DNA of 64,000 bases from Hymenobacter psychrotolerans DSM 18569 (GCF_900142395.1 NZ_FRAS01000005.1:62001-126000); one strand, 5' to 3'; counted from the stretch's first letter, positions 1-8,721 are shown. Notes: generated from the letters alone by a model not told the origin. Numbers and translations: made by a program.

Positions 1-1
1 G

Positions 2-964
2 AAGGCACTGTACCGCGAAGTAGGCCGCATCAACTGGCAGGATTACATCCAGCCCGACCAGACGTTTGCCATTACCTCGGTCGTCAACAACTCCACGTTC
101 GAGCACTCGCTGTTCGTGGCCCAGCTCACCAAAGACGCCATCGTCGACCAGTTCCGGGACCGGACCGGCCAGCGCCCCAGCGTCGACGTGAAGAACCCTG
201 ACATCCGGCTGCACCTGCACATGCTCGAAAACGAGGTGGTACTCAGCCTCGATTCCTCCGGCGAGTCGCTGCACAAGCGCGGCTACCGCCAGCAAACCAA
301 CGTGGCCCCGCTCAACGAGGCCCTGGCCGCCGGCATCCTGCTGCTCGCCGACTGGGACGGCAAAAAAACGGTAGTAGACCCCATGTGCGGCTCCGGCACG
401 CTGCTCACCGAAGCGGCGCTCATTGCCCAGCGCATTGCGCCGGGCCTGTACCATCAGGGCAAATTCGGCTTCGAGAACTGGCCCGATTTCGACAAGGCCC
501 TGTGGGAATCGGTGCGCCTAGATGCCGAGCAGGCCCGCCTCGACGAGCCCCAGGCCCTGCTCTATGGCTCCGACCTGTCGCCGGAGTTCATCGAGTTGGC
601 CCGCGAAAACGTGGAAGCTGCCGGCCTCGAAGACTTCATCCGCTTCGCCGTGCGCGACGTGAAAGAGGCCACCGCCCCCAAAGGCGAGCCGGGCATTGTG
701 GTGATGAACCCGCCCTATGGCGAGCGAATCGGCGAGGAAGCCGAGATGGATGCCCTCTACAAAACCATCGGCGACACGCTCAAAACCAACTTCCAGGGCT
801 ACGACGCCTTCATCTTCACCGGCAACCTGGAAGCCGCCAAGCGCGTCGGCCTGAAAGCCTCGCGCCGCATCCCGCTCTTCAACGGCGCCATCGACTGCCG
901 CCTGCTGAAGTACGAGCTGTACCGCGGCAGCCGCCGCACCCCAGCGCCCGAAACCCAGGAGTAG
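2..964 (+). CDS. THUMP-domain class I SAM-dependent RNA methyltransferase, C-terminal part
   Basis: The gene is truncated at its 5' end by the window edge; the frame is open from base 2. The first ~90 residues visible look like the end of a THUMP RNA-binding domain and its linker (RGYRQQTNVAPLNE). A Rossmann methyltransferase domain follows, with the SAM-binding motif VDPMCGSGTLL and the catalytic NPPYGERIG motif typical of N2-guanine or N6-adenine RNA methyltransferases. Proteins of this architecture (RlmL N-half type) methylate guanine in 23S rRNA in the cytoplasm. The exact rRNA target cannot be read from the fragment. A REP-like inverted repeat begins 12 bp after the stop. Confidence 0.88.
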   Translation, partial: KALYREVGRINWQDYIQPDQTFAITSVVNNSTFEHSLFVAQLTKDAIVDQFRDRTGQRPSVDVKNPDIRLHLHMLENEVVLSLDSSGESLHKRGYRQQTNVAPLNEALAAGILLLADWDGKKTVVDPMCGSGTLLTEAALIAQRIAPGLYHQGKFGFENWPDFDKALWESVRLDAEQARLDEPQALLYGSDLSPEFIELARENVEAAGLEDFIRFAVRDVKEATAPKGEPGIVVMNPPYGERIGEEAEMDALYKTIGDTLKTNFQGYDAFIFTGNLEAAKRVGLKASRRIPLFNGAIDCRLLKYELYRGSRRTPAPETQE

Positions 965-975
965 GCTCTATACAC

Positions 976-1068
976 GCCTGTCATCCTGAGCAGCGCGAAG
1001 GATCTTGCCACGCCAGAACGATTCTGGTCAACGTGATAAGGTCCTTCGCTGCGCTCAGGATGACAGGC
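976..1068. repeat. REP-like inverted pair, copy A
   Basis: Two ~31-nt arms in inverted orientation around a ~30-nt loop. Each arm carries a 21-nt core, stem ATCCT...AGGAT around GAGC-N4-CGA, preceded by GTC and followed by CTT. It lies between a convergent-free gene end and the promoter of the DEAD-box gene. It could also act as a terminator for the methyltransferase gene. See the finding on the core family. Confidence 0.85.
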
Positions 1069-1138
1069 TTTTGCAGGACTTGTTCAGGCGGCCGGCCGCT
1101 CTTTTGGCGTGTTGTCTGAAGGGTGAGGCGGAACCGCG

Positions 1139-1146
1139 TACCTTTG
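1139..1146 (+). promoter_or_regulatory. Bacteroidota -7 box TACCTTTG
   Basis: Exact match to the Bacteroidota TAnnTTTG box, 18 nt before the ATG chosen for the DEAD-box helicase. It rules out the longer start at 1123. No clear TTTG at -33 is visible. Confidence 0.65.
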
Positions 1147-1164
1147 CAGGCTAATTCCAAGTTT

Positions 1165-2547
1165 ATGCCTTCCTTCGCCGACCTCGGCCTCGCGCCTTAT
1201 CTTCTGCAAGCCCTCGAAGAGCTGCAATTCGTTCAGCCCACGCCCGTGCAGGAGCAGGTGCTTCCGCTCACGCTCGATGGGCAGGATGTGGCCGGTCAGG
1301 CGCCCACCGGCTCCGGCAAAACTGCCGCCTACGGCCTCGGGCTGCTGCAGCAGGTTGACGTGAAGAACGACGCCGTGCAGATGCTGGTGCTGGTGCCCGC
1401 CCGCGAGCTGGCCCTGCAGGTGCGCGACGCTCTCAAGAAAATGGGTAAATTTCTGCCCAATCTGCGGGTAGCCGCCTTCTACGGTGGCCACGCTTTCGGC
1501 GAAGAAAAGGCTTCCCTCACGCAGGCACCGCACATTGTGGTAGCCACGCCCGGCCGCTTCCTCGACCACCTGGAGCGCCGCACCATCATCCCGAACCAGC
1601 TCAAAAGCCTGGTACTCGACGAAGCCGACAAGCTGCTGGAGCTAGGCTTCCAGGACGAGCTGGTGGAGATTGTGAAGCGCCTGCCCCGCCGCCGCCAGAC
1701 CCTGCTGTTCTCGGCCACGATGTCGGATAAGGTGCTGGAGCTGATCCGCAAAAACCTGACGCGGCCCCGCGTTATCAACCTCGGGGAGGACGAGGACCGG
1801 CTGCCCGAAAACCTCACGCTGCTCGGCCACGTCGGCCCGATTGAGCTGAAGCCGGCCGCGCTGCTGCACATCCTGCGCCAGCCCGAAACCGGCCGCGCCC
1901 TCATCTTCTGCAACACCCGGGAGCGGTGCATGGAGCTGGCCCGCTTCCTGCAGGGCCGTGAAGTGGCGGCCGAAGTGCTGCACGGCAAAATGCCCCAGCC
2001 GGAGCGCGACAAAGCCCTGCTGAAGCTGCGCAACGGCTCCAGCCAGGTGCTGGTAGCCACCGACGTAGCCGCCCGCGGCCTCGACGTGACCCTGCTCGAC
2101 ACCGTGGTGCAGTACGATGCCCCCGACAAAGCTGACGGCTTCCAGCACCGGGCCGGCCGCACGGCCCGCGCTGGTGCCGCCGGCACGGCCCACATCCTGG
2201 CCACACCCAAGGAGCAGTCCCACGTGAAGAAATGGCCCGTCGCCGACAGCATCAAGTGGAGCGACATGAAGGCGCCCAAGCTGCCGCCTGCTGCCCCCAA
2301 AGCCCCCAAACCCGAAAACGTGACGGTTCACGTGACGGCCGGCAAGAAAGACAAAGTCAGTGCCCACGACCTGGTAGGCGCCTTCGTGAACGTGGGCGGC
2401 GTAGCCCGCGAGCAGGTCGGCCACATCGAAGTGTTCGACTACTACAGCTACGTGGCCGTGCCGCGCGGCCAGGTGCAGGACGTGGTGCAGCGCCTGCTAG
2501 GCGCCAAGGTGAAAGGCAAGAAAGTGCGCGTCTCGATAGTGCAATAG
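1165..2547 (+). CDS. DEAD-box ATP-dependent RNA helicase with DbpA-type RNA-binding domain
   Basis: Cytoplasmic RNA helicase of 460 aa that unwinds short RNA duplexes, probably in ribosome assembly or RNA turnover. Visible motifs: Q-motif region near 24-30, Walker A APTGSGKT (46-53), DEAD (about 152-155), SAT (LLFSATMS) and HRAGRTAR (from about 328). The C-terminal ~75 residues, from about 386, resemble the DbpA/CsdA RNA-binding domain (VGAFVNVGGV...HIEVFDYYSYVAVP). The start at 1165 is preferred because the -7 box TACCTTTG lies between it and the upstream in-frame start. The second helicase of this type (44738) has a Gly-rich tail that this one lacks. Confidence 0.93.
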   Translation: MPSFADLGLAPYLLQALEELQFVQPTPVQEQVLPLTLDGQDVAGQAPTGSGKTAAYGLGLLQQVDVKNDAVQMLVLVPARELALQVRDALKKMGKFLPNLRVAAFYGGHAFGEEKASLTQAPHIVVATPGRFLDHLERRTIIPNQLKSLVLDEADKLLELGFQDELVEIVKRLPRRRQTLLFSATMSDKVLELIRKNLTRPRVINLGEDEDRLPENLTLLGHVGPIELKPAALLHILRQPETGRALIFCNTRERCMELARFLQGREVAAEVLHGKMPQPERDKALLKLRNGSSQVLVATDVAARGLDVTLLDTVVQYDAPDKADGFQHRAGRTARAGAAGTAHILATPKEQSHVKKWPVADSIKWSDMKAPKLPPAAPKAPKPENVTVHVTAGKKDKVSAHDLVGAFVNVGGVAREQVGHIEVFDYYSYVAVPRGQVQDVVQRLLGAKVKGKKVRVSIVQ

Positions 2548-2575
2548 AATCAGTACAAGAACCGGTAAACCCCAG

Positions 2576-2674
2576 AACGTCATTCCGAGCTTGCCGAGGA
2601 ATCTTGCGTGCTGATGTCTGAATACCATTTCGACATCAGCACGCAAGATTCCACGGCAAGCTCGGAATGACGTT
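2576..2674. repeat. REP-like inverted pair, copy B
   Basis: Two ~43-nt arms, nearly identical, around an ~11-nt loop. The 21-nt core in each arm has stem ATTCC...GGAAT and interior GAGCTTGCCGA (CGT in the right arm). The right end touches the start region of the next gene. This is the longest and best-preserved inverted pair of the family in the window. Confidence 0.9.
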
Positions 2675-2691
2675 TTATGTATCCTGTAGAT

Positions 2692-3024
2692 ATGCCCCAG
2701 CAACTCCTCTTCATCTGCAGCCAGAACCGCTGGCGGAGCCTCACGGCCGAGTGGCTGTTTGAGGGGCACGCGGTGTATCAGGCGCGTTCGGCCGGCACCG
2801 AGCCGGGGGCGCGGGTGCGCGTCACGGCGGGGCACCTGGGCTGGGCCGATGTGGTGTTTGTGATGGAGCGTAAGCACGCCGACCTGCTGCGGCAGAAGTT
2901 TCCGGAGGCGCTGGCTGGCAAGCCCGTCGTCACGCTGCGCATCCCCGACAAGTTTCAGTTCATGGACCACATTCTGCAGGACTTGCTGCGCGAACGGCTG
3001 CGGGAGCACCTGCCGGAACTGTAG
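2692..3024 (+). CDS. Low-molecular-weight protein tyrosine phosphatase-like protein
   Basis: Small cytoplasmic protein of 110 aa. Near the N-terminus it carries a PTP-loop signature C-X5-R-S (CSQNRWRS, C9 to R15) directly after a hydrophobic strand (LLFICS), as in LMW-PTP and arsenate reductase folds. It is about 40 residues shorter than classic LMW-PTPs and lacks an obvious DPYY acid motif, so catalytic activity is uncertain. The family is common as a short stand-alone gene in Bacteroidota. The start MPQQ at 2692 is preferred over 2677 because homology begins there and the longer start abuts the inverted repeat. Confidence 0.72.
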   Translation: MPQQLLFICSQNRWRSLTAEWLFEGHAVYQARSAGTEPGARVRVTAGHLGWADVVFVMERKHADLLRQKFPEALAGKPVVTLRIPDKFQFMDHILQDLLRERLREHLPEL

Positions 3025-3030
3025 CGCGCC

Positions 3031-3111
3031 GTACCCCGAAGCGGCGCTTTGGTCGGGGAAGCGGCACTGCGCAGTGCTGGTTCGGTAAGCCGAAGCGCCG
3101 CTTCGGGGTAC
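3031..3111. repeat. Inverted repeat, GTACCCCGAAGCGGCGCTT family
   Basis: Arms at 3031-3053 and 3089-3111 are inverted copies of GTACCCCGAAGCGGCGCTT with few mismatches. It fills the gap between the phosphatase-like gene and the MtfA-like gene. A second member lies at 9655-9748. Confidence 0.8.
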
Positions 3112-3143
3112 AACCAAACCGCTGGCCGGCCGTTTAGCGGCGC

Positions 3144-4088
3144 ATGCCTTACCTGATTTTTGCGGCTATTGTGGCCGGGGTGCTTTTCCTATTCTACCGC
3201 TACCTCACCGCCGACGCGCGCCGCAAAGCCGCAGCCCTGGCCGAAGAGTTTCCGGCCGCGTGGCAGCAGGTGCTAGCCGAGCGGGTGGCCTTCTACAACT
3301 CTCTGACGCCCGTAGAAAAAGCCCGCTTCGAGAAGCGCGTGCAGGTGTTTCTGGCCGCCACCCGCATTACCGGCATCCAGACTGATATCGACGACCAGAC
3401 GCGGGTGCTGGTGGCGGCGTCGGCCATCATTCCCGTGTTTGGATTTCCGGACTGGGAGTACGGCAACCTGAGCGAAGTGCTGGTGGTACCCGACGCCTGG
3501 AAGGAGCCGCAAAATCCTGATAAAGAGGTGGCCCCGCTGGCCGGCACGCTGCTGGGCTCGGTGCGCAACTTCCAGACGTCCCACTACATGCACCTGTCGA
3601 AGGCCTCGCTGGAGCGCGGCTTTCAGGACTCGCTGGACCGCCAGAACGTGGGCATCCATGAGTTTGCGCACCTGCTCGATGAGGCCGACGGCGTGATTGA
3701 CGGCGTGCCCGCCACGGTGTTTCCGGCGGCCCTGCGCCCCGAGTGGGAAGCCGTAATGGCACGCGAAATTGCCGCCATCCGGGCCGGCAACTCCGAAATC
3801 AACGACTACGCCGGCACCAATGAGGCCGAGTTTTTTGCCGTTGTCACGGAGTACTTCTTTGAGAAGCCCGAGAAGCTACAGCAGCACCACCCCGAGCTGT
3901 ATGGCCTGCTGCTGCTGGCTTTCCGCCAAAACCCCAAAAGCCGCTTCCAGCGCTGGCACATCGACCCGCGCGAGTGGCTCAAGACGCTGCGCAGCCGCCG
4001 CAAGTTCGGCCGCAACGACCCGTGCCCCTGCGGCAGCGGCAAGAAGTACAAAGAGTGCCACCAGTTGCAGGAAGCCGCTGCCGCGTAG
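3144..4088 (+). CDS. M90 (MtfA-like) zinc metallopeptidase with SEC-C motif
   Basis: 314 aa. The N-terminus has one membrane helix ([18 protein letters not shown]), so the protein is probably inner-membrane anchored with the body in the cytoplasm. The zincin motif [12 protein letters not shown] (H172, E173, H176) and the following region ([19 protein letters not shown]) match the MtfA/M90 family, which in E. coli binds and inactivates the Mlc repressor and controls glucose uptake. The last ~30 residues form a SEC-C zinc-binding motif ([19 protein letters not shown]), an addition not found in E. coli MtfA. Role here is inferred from family only. Confidence 0.88.
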   Translation: MPYLIFAAIVAGVLFLFYRYLTADARRKAAALAEEFPAAWQQVLAERVAFYNSLTPVEKARFEKRVQVFLAATRITGIQTDIDDQTRVLVAASAIIPVFGFPDWEYGNLSEVLVVPDAWKEPQNPDKEVAPLAGTLLGSVRNFQTSHYMHLSKASLERGFQDSLDRQNVGIHEFAHLLDEADGVIDGVPATVFPAALRPEWEAVMAREIAAIRAGNSEINDYAGTNEAEFFAVVTEYFFEKPEKLQQHHPELYGLLLLAFRQNPKSRFQRWHIDPREWLKTLRSRRKFGRNDPCPCGSGKKYKECHQLQEAAAA

Positions 4089-4105
4089 GCAACTACAATC
4101 ATTCT

Positions 4106-4177
4106 ACCTGTCATCCTGAGCACAGCGAAGGACCTTATCACACTTGGGCAAGTGCTTCCGGTGTAATAAGGTCTTCT
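4106..4177. repeat. REP-like element, copy C, with degenerate second arm
   Basis: Left arm has the 21-nt core ATCCT-GAGCACAGCGA-AGGAC. The right arm is reduced to about 16 nt (TGTAATAAGGTCTTCT). It begins 17 bp after the MtfA-like stop. With copy D it makes up most of the 360-bp gene-free stretch 4089-4448; nothing else recognisable is there. Confidence 0.75.
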
Positions 4178-4266
4178 GTATTCACCTTATGCATGGCATA
4201 TTTCGAAAGACATAGGCTATTTTGGCAGTTACCAGTATGCTTTAGAGGCTGTTTCGGTAGGCATTG

Positions 4267-4357
4267 CTCATGCTCAGCTTGTCGAAGCATCTCTACCGCT
4301 TCGTTGCAATGGTAGTCAGACGAAGCGGTAGAGATGCTTCGACAAGCTCAGCATGAC
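4267..4357. repeat. REP-like inverted pair, copy D
   Basis: Arms at 4267-4304 and 4320-4357 are inverted copies (one mismatch). The 21-nt core has stem ATGCT...AGCAT and interior (C/G)AGCTTGTCGA. This core differs from copies A-C by paired changes on both sides of the stem. Confidence 0.9.
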
Positions 4358-4448
4358 GTGCTACTACTTCCTAAACAGATTCATTCTTTAAATTCCTAAA
4401 ACCGCTTTATTGCCTACCTGATCAATCTTTACTGAGAGCGTATCTGCT

Positions 4449-4931
4449 ATGCAGCTAAACCCGGCCACCTTCTGGCGCGACAACGACACCCAGCGCCCAC
4501 CGCTGACCGCCGCCCTGGTGCGGGAGGCCGAAACCACCCTCGGCGTGCAGCTGCCGCCGGCCCTGCTGGATTTGCTGCGGGTGCAGAACGGGGGCTATAC
4601 CAACGAATTTGCCTTTCCCATGCCGCCGCCCACACCCTGGGGCGACGATTACCTGCTGCTGGATGAGCTGTTCGGCATCGTGCCCGACCCCACGCTGCGC
4701 ACCACCCAGAACCTGCTCGATACACCCTACCTCACCGCCGAATGGTGCCTGCCGCCCCGGCAGGTGCTGCTGGCCGGCGACGGCCACACCTGGCTTTCCC
4801 TGGATTATCGCGCTGGCCCCGTGCCCGCGATGGTGTGGCTTGATGCTGATGATGCGCTGGTGGTGCCGGTTGCGCCCAGCTTCGAGGCGTTTCTGGCGGG
4901 GCTGGTGCCGGCCGGGCAGCTGGGCGCGTAG
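4449..4931 (+). CDS. SMI1/KNR4 family protein
   Basis: 160 aa, cytoplasmic. The sequence follows the SMI1/KNR4 (SUKH) pattern: an N-terminal helix with LTAALVREAETTLGVQLPPALLDLLRVQNGGY, a central LLDELFGI segment and a C-terminal acidic strand (WLSLDYRAGPVPAMVWLDADDALVVPVAPSFEAFLAGL, read in pieces). Many SUKH proteins are immunity proteins to polymorphic toxins, but no toxin gene is visible nearby, so a housekeeping or regulatory role is equally possible. It stands alone between the repeat-rich gap and the M2 peptidase. Confidence 0.82.
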   Translation: MQLNPATFWRDNDTQRPPLTAALVREAETTLGVQLPPALLDLLRVQNGGYTNEFAFPMPPPTPWGDDYLLLDELFGIVPDPTLRTTQNLLDTPYLTAEWCLPPRQVLLAGDGHTWLSLDYRAGPVPAMVWLDADDALVVPVAPSFEAFLAGLVPAGQLGA

Positions 4932-4965
4932 CGGCCCTCTGCCCCAATCCGGTTAACTTGGGGGC

Positions 4966-6825
4966 ATGAAGAAGACTTCTTTTTCCGCTATGGCGGTTGC
5001 GGCGCTGCTGGCCGCCTGCGCCCCCACGGCCAACACCCCAACCGCTTCTACCACGCCCGCCACCACCACGCCTGAGCCAGCTACCCAGCCCGCGGTGCCA
5101 TCGTGGCCGGAGCGGGCGGAGGCATTCCTGACGGGGTACTCCGCCGAGTACGTGCGCCTCTACACGCAGTCGGCGGAGGCGGAGTGGCGCTCCAACACGC
5201 GCATTGTGCCCGGCGACACCAGTAACGCCGGCGCTACAGCTCGCGCCAACGAGCGGATGGCGGCCTTTGCTGGTAGCGCCGCCAATATCAAGGAGTTGCG
5301 CGAGCTGCTCGACCACAAAGACCAACTCACGGATCTGCAGGTGAAGCAGTTGCAAGCGGCCCTCTACAACGCCGCTAACTCGCCCCAGACCATTGCCGAC
5401 GTGGTGAAGCGCCGCATCAAGGCCGAAGCCGCTCAGACGGAAAAGCTCTACGGATTCGATTATAAATTCGGCGGCAAGTCCGTCACGACCAACGACCTGG
5501 ATGAGCTGCTGCGCAAGGAAAACAACCCGGCGAAGCGCCAGCAGATCTGGGAAGCCAGCAAGGCCATTGGCCCCACGCTGAAAGACGGCTTGCTGAACCT
5601 GCGCGACCTGCGCAACCAAACCGTGCAGGCCCTCGGCTACCCCGACTACTTCTCGTACCAGGCTTCCGACTACGGCATGAGCCGCGAGGAAATGCTGACG
5701 CTGGTGCGCAAAATCAACGAGGAGCTGCGCCCGCTCTACCGCGAGTTGCACACCTACGCCCGCTACGAGCTGGCCAAAAAGTACGGTCAGAAGCAGGTGC
5801 CCGACTACCTGCCCGCTTCCTGGCTGCCCAACCGCTGGGGCCAGGACTGGAGCGCCATGGTGGACGTGAAAGGCCTCAACCTCGACCCGATACTGGCCAA
5901 GAAGGGCGCCGAGTGGCAGGTGAAGCAGGCCGAGCGGTTCTACCAGAGCCTGGGCTTCCAGGCGCTGCCGCCGGTGTTCTACGAGAAGTCCAGCCTGTAT
6001 CCGCTGCCCAAAGACGCCGCTTATAAGAAGAACAACCACGCCTCGGCCTGGCACATGGACCTGAACCAGGACGTGCGCAGCCTGATGAGCGTGGAAGGCA
6101 ACACCGAGTGGTACGAAACCACTCACCACGAGCTGGGCCACATCTACTACTACCTCACCTACACCAACCCCGAGGTGCCGCCGCTGCTGCGCCAGGGCGC
6201 CAACCGCGCCTACCATGAAGCCATGGGCAGTCTCATGGGCCTGGCCGCCACCCAGAAGCCGTTTCTGGCGGGCCTGGGCCTGGTGGATGCCAAAACCAAA
6301 ACCGACCAGACCCAGACGCTACTGAAAGAAGCGCTGAACTACGCCGTGTTCATTCCGTTTGCCTCGGGCGTGATGAGCGAATGGGAAAACAGCTTCTACG
6401 CCGACAAGCTGCCCGCCGACCAGCTCAACGCCCGCTGGTGGGCCCTGGCCAAGCAGTACCAGGGCATCGTGCCGCCCACCACGCGCGGCGAGCAGTACCT
6501 CGACCCGGCCACCAAAACCCACATCAATGACGACCCCGCGCAGTACTACGACTACGCCCTGAGCTACGTCATCCTGTTCCAGCTCCACGACCACATCAGC
6601 AAGAACATCCTCAAGCAGGACCCGCACGCCACCAATTACTACGGCAGCAAAGAGGTAGGCTCGTTCCTGGCCGACATCATGCGGCCCGGTTCCAGCAAAG
6701 ACTGGCGCGTGGTGCTCAAGGAAAAAACCGGTGAAGACCTGTCGGCCCGCGCCATGGTGGAATACTTCCAGCCCTTGATGGCTTACCTCAAGCAGCAGAA
6801 CAAAGGCCGCAAGTACACGATGTAA
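4966..6825 (+). CDS. M2 family (ACE-like) peptidyl-dipeptidase lipoprotein
   Basis: 619 aa. The N-terminus is a lipoprotein signal (MKKTSFSAMAVAALLAAC, lipobox LAAC) followed by a Thr/Pro-rich linker. The zinc site HHELGH (H388, E389, H392) and the third ligand in YHEAMG (E418) match angiotensin-converting-enzyme-like M2 peptidases, which remove dipeptides from peptide C-termini. ACE has HEMGH...HEAIGD; here the residue after EAMG is Ser rather than Asp. The protein likely acts in the periplasm or on the outer face, turning over peptides. A 26-bp palindrome directly downstream looks like its terminator. Confidence 0.92.
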   Translation: MKKTSFSAMAVAALLAACAPTANTPTASTTPATTTPEPATQPAVPSWPERAEAFLTGYSAEYVRLYTQSAEAEWRSNTRIVPGDTSNAGATARANERMAAFAGSAANIKELRELLDHKDQLTDLQVKQLQAALYNAANSPQTIADVVKRRIKAEAAQTEKLYGFDYKFGGKSVTTNDLDELLRKENNPAKRQQIWEASKAIGPTLKDGLLNLRDLRNQTVQALGYPDYFSYQASDYGMSREEMLTLVRKINEELRPLYRELHTYARYELAKKYGQKQVPDYLPASWLPNRWGQDWSAMVDVKGLNLDPILAKKGAEWQVKQAERFYQSLGFQALPPVFYEKSSLYPLPKDAAYKKNNHASAWHMDLNQDVRSLMSVEGNTEWYETTHHELGHIYYYLTYTNPEVPPLLRQGANRAYHEAMGSLMGLAATQKPFLAGLGLVDAKTKTDQTQTLLKEALNYAVFIPFASGVMSEWENSFYADKLPADQLNARWWALAKQYQGIVPPTTRGEQYLDPATKTHINDDPAQYYDYALSYVILFQLHDHISKNILKQDPHATNYYGSKEVGSFLADIMRPGSSKDWRVVLKEKTGEDLSARAMVEYFQPLMAYLKQQNKGRKYTM

Positions 6826-6831
6826 CAATGA

Positions 6832-6857
6832 AATCCCGGCGCATATGCGCCGGGATT
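6832..6857. terminator. 26-bp perfect palindrome after the M2 peptidase gene
   Basis: Perfect palindrome centred on GCGCATATGCGC, 6 bp after the stop, followed by a short T-containing stretch. Its presence argues against the longer upstream start (6828) of the next gene. Confidence 0.6.
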
Positions 6858-6875
6858 CTACTTTCCAGCAGCTGT

Positions 6876-7721
6876 ATGAAACGTACTCGTCTGTTCGCGT
6901 GCTTGTTTTTGGCCGTGTTTCTTGCCGTAGTTTCTTCCAAGGTCCGTGCACAGACTACCGCGCCGCTCAGCATCGGCCAGACGTTCACCATAGAGTCGAA
7001 GGTGCTGGGCGAAACCCGGCGGGTTAATGTGTACCGGCCGCAGGCGTATGGCCAAGCGGCAGATGCGCCTCTGCCGGTGCTGTACATGCCGGATGGCGGC
7101 ATGGCTGAGGATTTTCTGCATGTGGCGGGGCTGATGCAGGTGTCGGTAGGCAACGGAACGATGCGGCCGTTTCTGCTGGTCGGCATTGAAAACACGGAGC
7201 GCCGCCGCGACATGACCGGCCCCACCACCAACCCCGAGGACAAGAAAATAGCACCCCGCGTAGGCGGCTCCGCTGCCTTTCGCCGCTTCATTCGTTCCGA
7301 GCTGATGCTCGAAATCAAGCGCCGCTACCCCACAACCGCCGAAACGGCCGTAGTAGGCGAGTCGCTGGCGGGCCTGTTCGTGGTGGAAACCCTGCTGCTG
7401 GAACCCGACCTGTTCGACGCCTACCTCGCCTCTGACCCCAGCCTGTGGTGGAACAGCAAATATCTGGTGCAGCAGGCGCCTAAGCTGCTGGCAGCGTACA
7501 AAGGCGCTCCTAAAACGTTGTTCATCGCCACCAGCAACGAGCCCCAGATTGTGGCAGATGCGGGCAGCTTCGTGAAGGCATTGCAGGTAGCCGGCAGCCG
7601 TGCCATTACCTGGCACTACGAGTCCATGCCGCAGGAAACGCACGGTACCATCTACCATCCGGCCGCCTTGCTGGCTTTCCGGGCGGTGTTTAAACCGCAA
7701 AAGCCGGCCACAGCCAAATAG
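6876..7721 (+). CDS. Secreted alpha/beta-hydrolase, esterase D-like
   Basis: 281 aa. A Sec signal peptide is visible (MKRTRLFACLFLAVFLAVVSS...VRAQ). The mature part has the esterase D / IroE-like layout: VNVYRPQAYG, VLYMPDGG (oxyanion region), and the nucleophile elbow GESLAG. The C-terminal His of the triad is probably in ETHGTIYHP. Members hydrolyse small acyl or siderophore esters; the substrate here is unknown. The start at 6876 places the signal peptide at the N-terminus and avoids starting inside the palindrome at 6832-6857. Confidence 0.85.
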   Translation: MKRTRLFACLFLAVFLAVVSSKVRAQTTAPLSIGQTFTIESKVLGETRRVNVYRPQAYGQAADAPLPVLYMPDGGMAEDFLHVAGLMQVSVGNGTMRPFLLVGIENTERRRDMTGPTTNPEDKKIAPRVGGSAAFRRFIRSELMLEIKRRYPTTAETAVVGESLAGLFVVETLLLEPDLFDAYLASDPSLWWNSKYLVQQAPKLLAAYKGAPKTLFIATSNEPQIVADAGSFVKALQVAGSRAITWHYESMPQETHGTIYHPAALLAFRAVFKPQKPATAK

Positions 7722-7777
7722 CATCAGGAATCTGAGCTTGCCATTCCGGCGCAGCTTACCAGGCAGCAGTAAAACCG

Positions 7778-7805
7778 AAAGGGCCGGTGTACACCGGCCC
7801 TTTTT
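7778..7805. terminator. Bidirectional terminator between esterase and pirin genes
   Basis: GC-rich hairpin (AGGGCCGGTG / CACCGGCCCT) flanked by A and T runs, between convergent gene ends at 7721 and 7807. Confidence 0.85.
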
Positions 7806-7806
7806 G

Positions 7807-8526
7807 CTAATAGTTGGCTTCGGAAGCCGGCAAGTCAATCAAAATAAACTGAGCGTCCTTGCTGGCCCTGATTTCCAGCACGTGCTCATCGGTGGAGCGC
7901 ACCTGGTCGTTGGGGCCAAGGTCTACGCCGTTGATGTAGAGTGAGCCTTCCTTCACATAAATGAAGGTATTGCGGATCGGGAAAGTCTTGAACGTTACGG
8001 TTTTGTCTTCGCGCAGATTGCACCAGTATACGGTTGTGTTGGAGTTCATAAACACCACGTCTTCCAGCACTTTCTGGCCCGAAACCAACGGTACCAGCTC
8101 GTTTTTGCTGTCCAGAAAATCTACGTCCTTCTGCTCGTAGCTGGGGGCGAGGCCGCGCTGGTTGGGCATAAACCACAACTGGTAGATGTGGGCCGGTTTT
8201 TCTTCAGCATTATGCTCGGAATGGGCCAGTCCGGTGCCGGCCGTCATGCGTTGCACTTCGCCTTTCTTGATGGTCGCCTTGTTGCCCATCGTGTCTTCGT
8301 GGCAAAGCTCACCCTCCAGCACCAGCGTCACGATTTCCATCTCGGAGTGCGGATGCTGCGGGAAACCGGACTCTCCCTGAATGGTATCGTCGTTGAAGAC
8401 GCGCAACGGGCCGAACTGCACGTTCTGCGGGTCGTAGTAGTCGGCGAAGCTGAACAGGAAGTAGCTGCTGAGCCACTGTACCGGAGCGGCGTGGTGGCGG
8501 TCGGTGGCAGGAATAACCTTGAGCAT
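7807..8526 (-). CDS. Pirin family protein
   Basis: 239 aa, two-cupin pirin fold of the YhaK/YhhW type. The metal-binding motif region GFPQHPHSEMEIVTLVLEG and GEVQRMTAGTGLAHSEHN carries the conserved His and Glu ligands. Bacterial homologues show quercetin 2,3-dioxygenase activity in vitro; the physiological role is often redox or stress related and is unknown here. The start MLKVIPA at 8526 is chosen because pirin homology begins there. Transcribed convergently with the esterase gene. Confidence 0.88.
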   Translation of the reverse strand: MLKVIPATDRHHAAPVQWLSSYFLFSFADYYDPQNVQFGPLRVFNDDTIQGESGFPQHPHSEMEIVTLVLEGELCHEDTMGNKATIKKGEVQRMTAGTGLAHSEHNAEEKPAHIYQLWFMPNQRGLAPSYEQKDVDFLDSKNELVPLVSGQKVLEDVVFMNSNTTVYWCNLREDKTVTFKTFPIRNTFIYVKEGSLYINGVDLGPNDQVRSTDEHVLEIRASKDAQFILIDLPASEANY

Positions 8527-8655
8527 AGTGAGGCGAGGGTAAGTGGTTCTACTGCCCTTACGCACTAACGCAAACGGAAGTTAGACGCCGCCCGTTATTG
8601 CCCGTGCCAGCGGCGGCCCGCTCACTATCACGCAACAGCCCCAATCCTGACAAAG

Positions 8656-8693
8656 CAAAAGCCCATCCGGCGCTGTGGGCGGATGGGCTTTTG
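8656..8693. terminator. Rho-independent terminator of the S24 repressor gene
   Basis: Hairpin AAAAGCCCATCCG / CGGATGGGCTTTT, located just past the 3' end of the minus-strand repressor gene at 8722. Confidence 0.85.
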
Positions 8694-8721
8694 TAAGGAA
8701 AGCAGCTGGTGTGGCTAGCTG

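Noticed and set aside
4449..4931. Toxin immunity gene (SUKH) of a polymorphic toxin system
   Set aside because: No toxin, Rhs, T6SS or WXG gene is present around it; only the family resemblance remains.
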